A DNA stretch of 51,177 bases. Origin: Roseovarius sp. MMSF_3281 (GTDB lineage: Bacteria; Pseudomonadota; Alphaproteobacteria; Rhodobacterales; Rhodobacteraceae). The notes below the pieces were generated by a model, which was not told the origin of the DNA, searched no databases, and saw only the letters and a list, made by a program, of their open reading frames with translations. A program made the translations under genes and the position numbers. Shown piece after piece: positions 49,108 to 51,177 of this stretch; position 1 is the first letter of the stretch; each line of letters begins with the position of its first letter. The stretch spans positions 1 to 51,177 of the forward strand of contig NZ_JASHIM010000025.1 of the NCBI RefSeq assembly GCF_030733685.1, read 5' to 3'.

Positions 49108-49449
49108 TCAGAGAAGGATTTTTGGAGGCTGTTTGGCAGGTGGGCTGGTCAGACCGCGAAGATCCCGCGCGATCGGCAGTCCATGAGCGCTCGAAACTGC
49201 AAGTGGACCAAGTTCCGCCGACGCTTCCACGACCGCGGCGGCGGCCGCTGAGTTGCAGACAAAATCACATGCGACGCCCAAGGTTCCCGCCGTATCGTCA
49301 TCACATGCCTCGCAGCCGACACCTGCCATTTCAACTCCGGCTGCGATCATTTCAGATGCCATCCTGGCCGAACCGGCCGCATGCGCAACCGAGCTTACCG
49401 CGAAGGCGGCAAGGACGGCTATCATGATGAGGCGGGCGACAAAGTGCAT
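49108..49449 (-). CDS. small secreted Cys-containing protein
   Basis: A 113-residue protein with a signal peptide (MHFVARLIMIAVLAAFAVSS, cleavage near AHAAGS). The mature part contains GVGCEACDDD and GVACDFVCN, two CxxC-like pairs that could bind copper or form disulfides, and few other marks. It follows cueR by nine bases. Not a family I can name; similar short proteins occur next to cueR in copper islands. Confidence 0.65.
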   Translation of the reverse strand: MHFVARLIMIAVLAAFAVSSVAHAAGSARMASEMIAAGVEMAGVGCEACDDDTAGTLGVACDFVCNSAAAAAVVEASAELGPLAVSSAHGLPIARDLRGLTSPPAKQPPKILL

Positions 49450-49458
49450 GCGGCTAAT

Positions 49459-49896
49459 TTACCAGTGTTCAGAGGGTTGTTCCAGCGGGATGTTTTCGCG
49501 TCTCCGGACGTCGGAACGCGTCAGATCATCCATTATCGGGCAGTCCGGACGATCATCGCCATGACACCGAACAACGAGATCACGAAGCGTCGCGCTCAGC
49601 GCCTGCAACTCCTCGATTTTTTGGTCCACCTGCGCGAGATGGCTTTGTGCGATCGCCTTGACGTCGGCGCTGGACCGCTCGCGGTCCTCGTACAATGACA
49701 ACAGCGTGCGACATTCATCGATGCTGAAACCCAATGACCGCGCCCGGCCGAGAAACGCCAGCTTGTGCAGATCCTGAACAGCGAAATCGCGGTACCCGTT
49801 TTCACGCCGCGACGGTTGTACGAGTCCTATATCCTCGTAATACCGGATCGTTTTCGCCGGCAATCCGCTCTGTTCCGAAACATTTCCAATGTTCAT
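49459..49896 (-). CDS. cueR: CueR-type MerR regulator of copper response
   Basis: A 145-residue MerR protein with winged helix (MNIGNVSEQSGLPAKTIRYY), dimerisation helix, and the CueR metal loop Cys111-x7-Cys119 (CHGDDRPDC). The Ser-Ala-Asp motif at 75-78 (Ser where divalent sensors have Cys) marks sensors of Cu(I), Ag(I) and Au(I). A standard CueR promoter lies 27 bases upstream, so cueR heads and autoregulates the operon. ATG 49896 is fixed by family alignment. Confidence 0.94.
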   Translation of the reverse strand: MNIGNVSEQSGLPAKTIRYYEDIGLVQPSRRENGYRDFAVQDLHKLAFLGRARSLGFSIDECRTLLSLYEDRERSSADVKAIAQSHLAQVDQKIEELQALSATLRDLVVRCHGDDRPDCPIMDDLTRSDVRRRENIPLEQPSEHW

Positions 49897-49922
49897 GGCT
49901 GACAATCCTCTCCTTGAAACAC

Positions 49923-49953
49923 TAGATAGGGCTTCCACCTACTGGAAGGTCAA
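49923..49953 (-). promoter_or_regulatory. CueR-type promoter, site H
   Basis: Reading leftward: -35 TTGACC, 19-bp spacer with the dyad CTTCCAG...TGGAAG, -10 TATCTA. The TTCCA/TGGAA arms with 19-bp spacing are those of CueR promoters and differ clearly from the CTACAG dyads of sites A-G. I found no second such promoter in the 11 kb downstream. Confidence 0.88.
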
Positions 49954-49984
49954 GAACACTCGGATACTTTTTTGTGATTACCCT

Positions 49985-51076
49985 TCAAACAATAAACCTG
50001 TCCCAACTCCCATAGTGTTCCTCGCTGCGCTTCCCGCGCGGCAGGCTGAGCGCGATGAGAGCGATACCGGCGAGGATACCGACAAGGCTGCCTGACACCG
50101 TGCCTCCGTCCAGGGACCAGGGCGCGATGACGAGCCAGAGGCCGAAGAGGATGTTGAGGAACCGCAGAGGACGCGCGACCTCGGCCCAGGCGATGACCGC
50201 TGTAGTCAGGACCAGTGCGCCCAGCAGGTGATCGCTGTTCGCCATTGCCGCTTCGTTACCGAAGATTGGGCGCGACAGCATCAGGAAGGCCCCGATCCCA
50301 GCACTCAGCCCGAGTGTCCATGGAACGGTAACGCCCCGCGCGCTTTGTCGGAAAATCTGCATCGGTCGCGCGTCGAAACTCATTTCGCCCCCCGTTGTAC
50401 CACCGGGCAGAGCATCGCCCCTGAAGAACGCGCGCCAGAACGGTCTGCCCCGGCGCGTATTCCAGACCATGAACTGGACCATCGCGACGATTTCATCGAG
50501 TGAGAATGGGATCATGATCAGCATGGCCAGCGCCGCCATCAGGCAGATCGTGCAATAGGTGCCGATGGTGATCGGCTGGATGATGATGAAATAAATGCTG
50601 ACCACACCGAGCGGCCCGACGACGATGCCGAACAGTGCGACCATCCAGGGCATCGTGCGCCAGCGAAGGCGGCTGCCCATGACGCCCATCATGATTTCGA
50701 ACATGTAACTCATCGCGCCAAGGCCGCCGTCGGCAATGGGCCAGGCTTTTGAGACATCGGAGGTGATGATGTATTCGGTGCCATTCAGCGCGACCGGCGA
50801 TGAAAAGAACGGCTCCCACACGCCGTCTACATGGCCGAGCTGGTAGGCCGACAGGATGCGCGACAGGATGAAGCCCACGACACCGAGCGCGATGATCGGC
50901 AGGCGCTGGACGTATGTGGAAGGGCAATAAGTCCAGCCGGGCGGGATGTCGGTATCGTCCATCATCCCCTCACGCGACATCCCCGGCATCATCGGGATCA
51001 GGATCGTCAGTGCGATCACCAGCGCGCCGATCAGCGTGTCATTGGCATAGACGGCCGCGTTTGGCGTCCAGAACAC
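49985..51076 (-). CDS. VKOR-family/SPW-repeat membrane protein, probably 5'-truncated
   Basis: At least 363 residues with about nine to ten membrane helices. The middle part is a vitamin K epoxide reductase-like domain (YCTICLMAALAMLIMIPFSLDE, in parts; Cys pair YCTIC, partner Cys near the N terminus GWTYCP). The end is an SPW-repeat region (EVARPLRFLNILFGLWLVIAPW). VKOR proteins form disulfides with quinone. The GTG at 51076 has no good ribosome site, and the frame stays open upstream for about 11 codons (LRATRQ before it) into DNA that looks like an insertion sequence, so the natural N terminus is probably missing. Confidence 0.8.
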   Translation of the reverse strand: MFWTPNAAVYANDTLIGALVIALTILIPMMPGMSREGMMDDTDIPPGWTYCPSTYVQRLPIIALGVVGFILSRILSAYQLGHVDGVWEPFFSSPVALNGTEYIITSDVSKAWPIADGGLGAMSYMFEIMMGVMGSRLRWRTMPWMVALFGIVVGPLGVVSIYFIIIQPITIGTYCTICLMAALAMLIMIPFSLDEIVAMVQFMVWNTRRGRPFWRAFFRGDALPGGTTGGEMSFDARPMQIFRQSARGVTVPWTLGLSAGIGAFLMLSRPIFGNEAAMANSDHLLGALVLTTAVIAWAEVARPLRFLNILFGLWLVIAPWSLDGGTVSGSLVGILAGIALIALSLPRGKRSEEHYGSWDRFIV

Positions 51077-51162
51077 CAGCTGTCGCGTTGCCCTTAAATC
51101 GGTTCTGCCTCACTTTGTGTGGCGCAACTATCCTGAAACTGGAAAATTCAGGAGGTATAGTT

Positions 51163-51177
51163 GTGAGTTCGAAGAAG
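51163..51177 (+). CDS. possible start of an IS transposase gene (partial)
   Basis: AGGAGG at 51150-51155 lies seven bases before a GTG that opens M-S-S-K-K up to the window edge. A very basic start with a perfect ribosome site and a short AT-containing leader recalls IS3-family orfA genes (MSxKKxKPEEI). Only five codons are visible, so this rests mainly on context with the clipped VKOR gene. Confidence 0.35.

Noticed and set aside
1..51177. CRISPR arrays, tRNA/rRNA genes, replication genes or phage structural genes
   Set aside because: No repeat-spacer pattern, cloverleaf end, Rep/Par protein or phage protein was seen on either strand.

Overview
This window looks like an accessory metal-resistance region, probably a plasmid or genomic island, of an alphaproteobacterium of the Rhodobacterales type. 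That placement is an inference from protein style, high GC, the SCO/PCuAC/CtaG oxidase-assembly genes and the CcmFGHI arrangement; no database search was possible. The left 2 kb carry small mobile-region-like genes: the end of an unknown gene, an XRE repressor and unknown proteins. The extreme right edge looks like the start of an insertion sequence that appears to have clipped a VKOR-family gene.

The first large theme is a divalent-metal regulon spread over 4.2-33.3 kb. A MerR-family regulator (5389-5817, Cys78/113/121/133, a Zn/Cd/Pb/Hg-type sensor) sits in a region where seven copies of one 15-bp dyad (consensus CTACAG-N3-CTGTAG) occur. Each lies inside a 19-bp spacer between -35-like and -10-like elements, the MerR-type promoter layout. 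These sites precede: a transglutaminase-like protein, CDF exporter and SpoIIAA-like protein; merR itself with ynfA; a truncated sco copy followed by dsbD/scsB; ccmFGHI; a 13-gene operon; a Pb/Cd/Zn P-type ATPase with an L,D-transpeptidase; and a second L,D-transpeptidase. The 13-gene operon (13353-23962) is the most striking part. It runs sco, dsbB, dsbA, PCuAC chaperone, sco, M23 peptidase, DUF411, ZIP transporter, lspA, lnt, a 55-aa membrane protein, a penicillin-acylase-like protein and ctaG. The regulon therefore joins metal transport to disulfide chemistry, cytochrome c and oxidase assembly, lipoprotein maturation and peptidoglycan remodelling.

Between 24.2 and 29.1 kb lies a separate MntR-like module: regulator, palindromic operator, di-heme peroxidase and a phosphonate-type ABC transporter whose binding-protein gene has an in-frame stop. 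At 33.6-38.7 kb a CmtR-like ArsR repressor is divergent from an HMA-CDF exporter, a second lspA, a TRAP permease pair and a CYP152-type P450.

The right part (38.7-49.9 kb) is a tightly packed leftward run of 19 genes behind one CueR-type promoter. It holds cueR, a multicopper oxidase, Met-rich and Cys-rich small proteins, cytochrome c, several thioredoxin-fold proteins, SCO and PCuAC chaperones, CcdA, a methyltransferase and a CDF protein. It reads as a copper detoxification and periplasmic copper/thiol handling operon.

No rRNA, tRNA, CRISPR array or replication origin was recognised.
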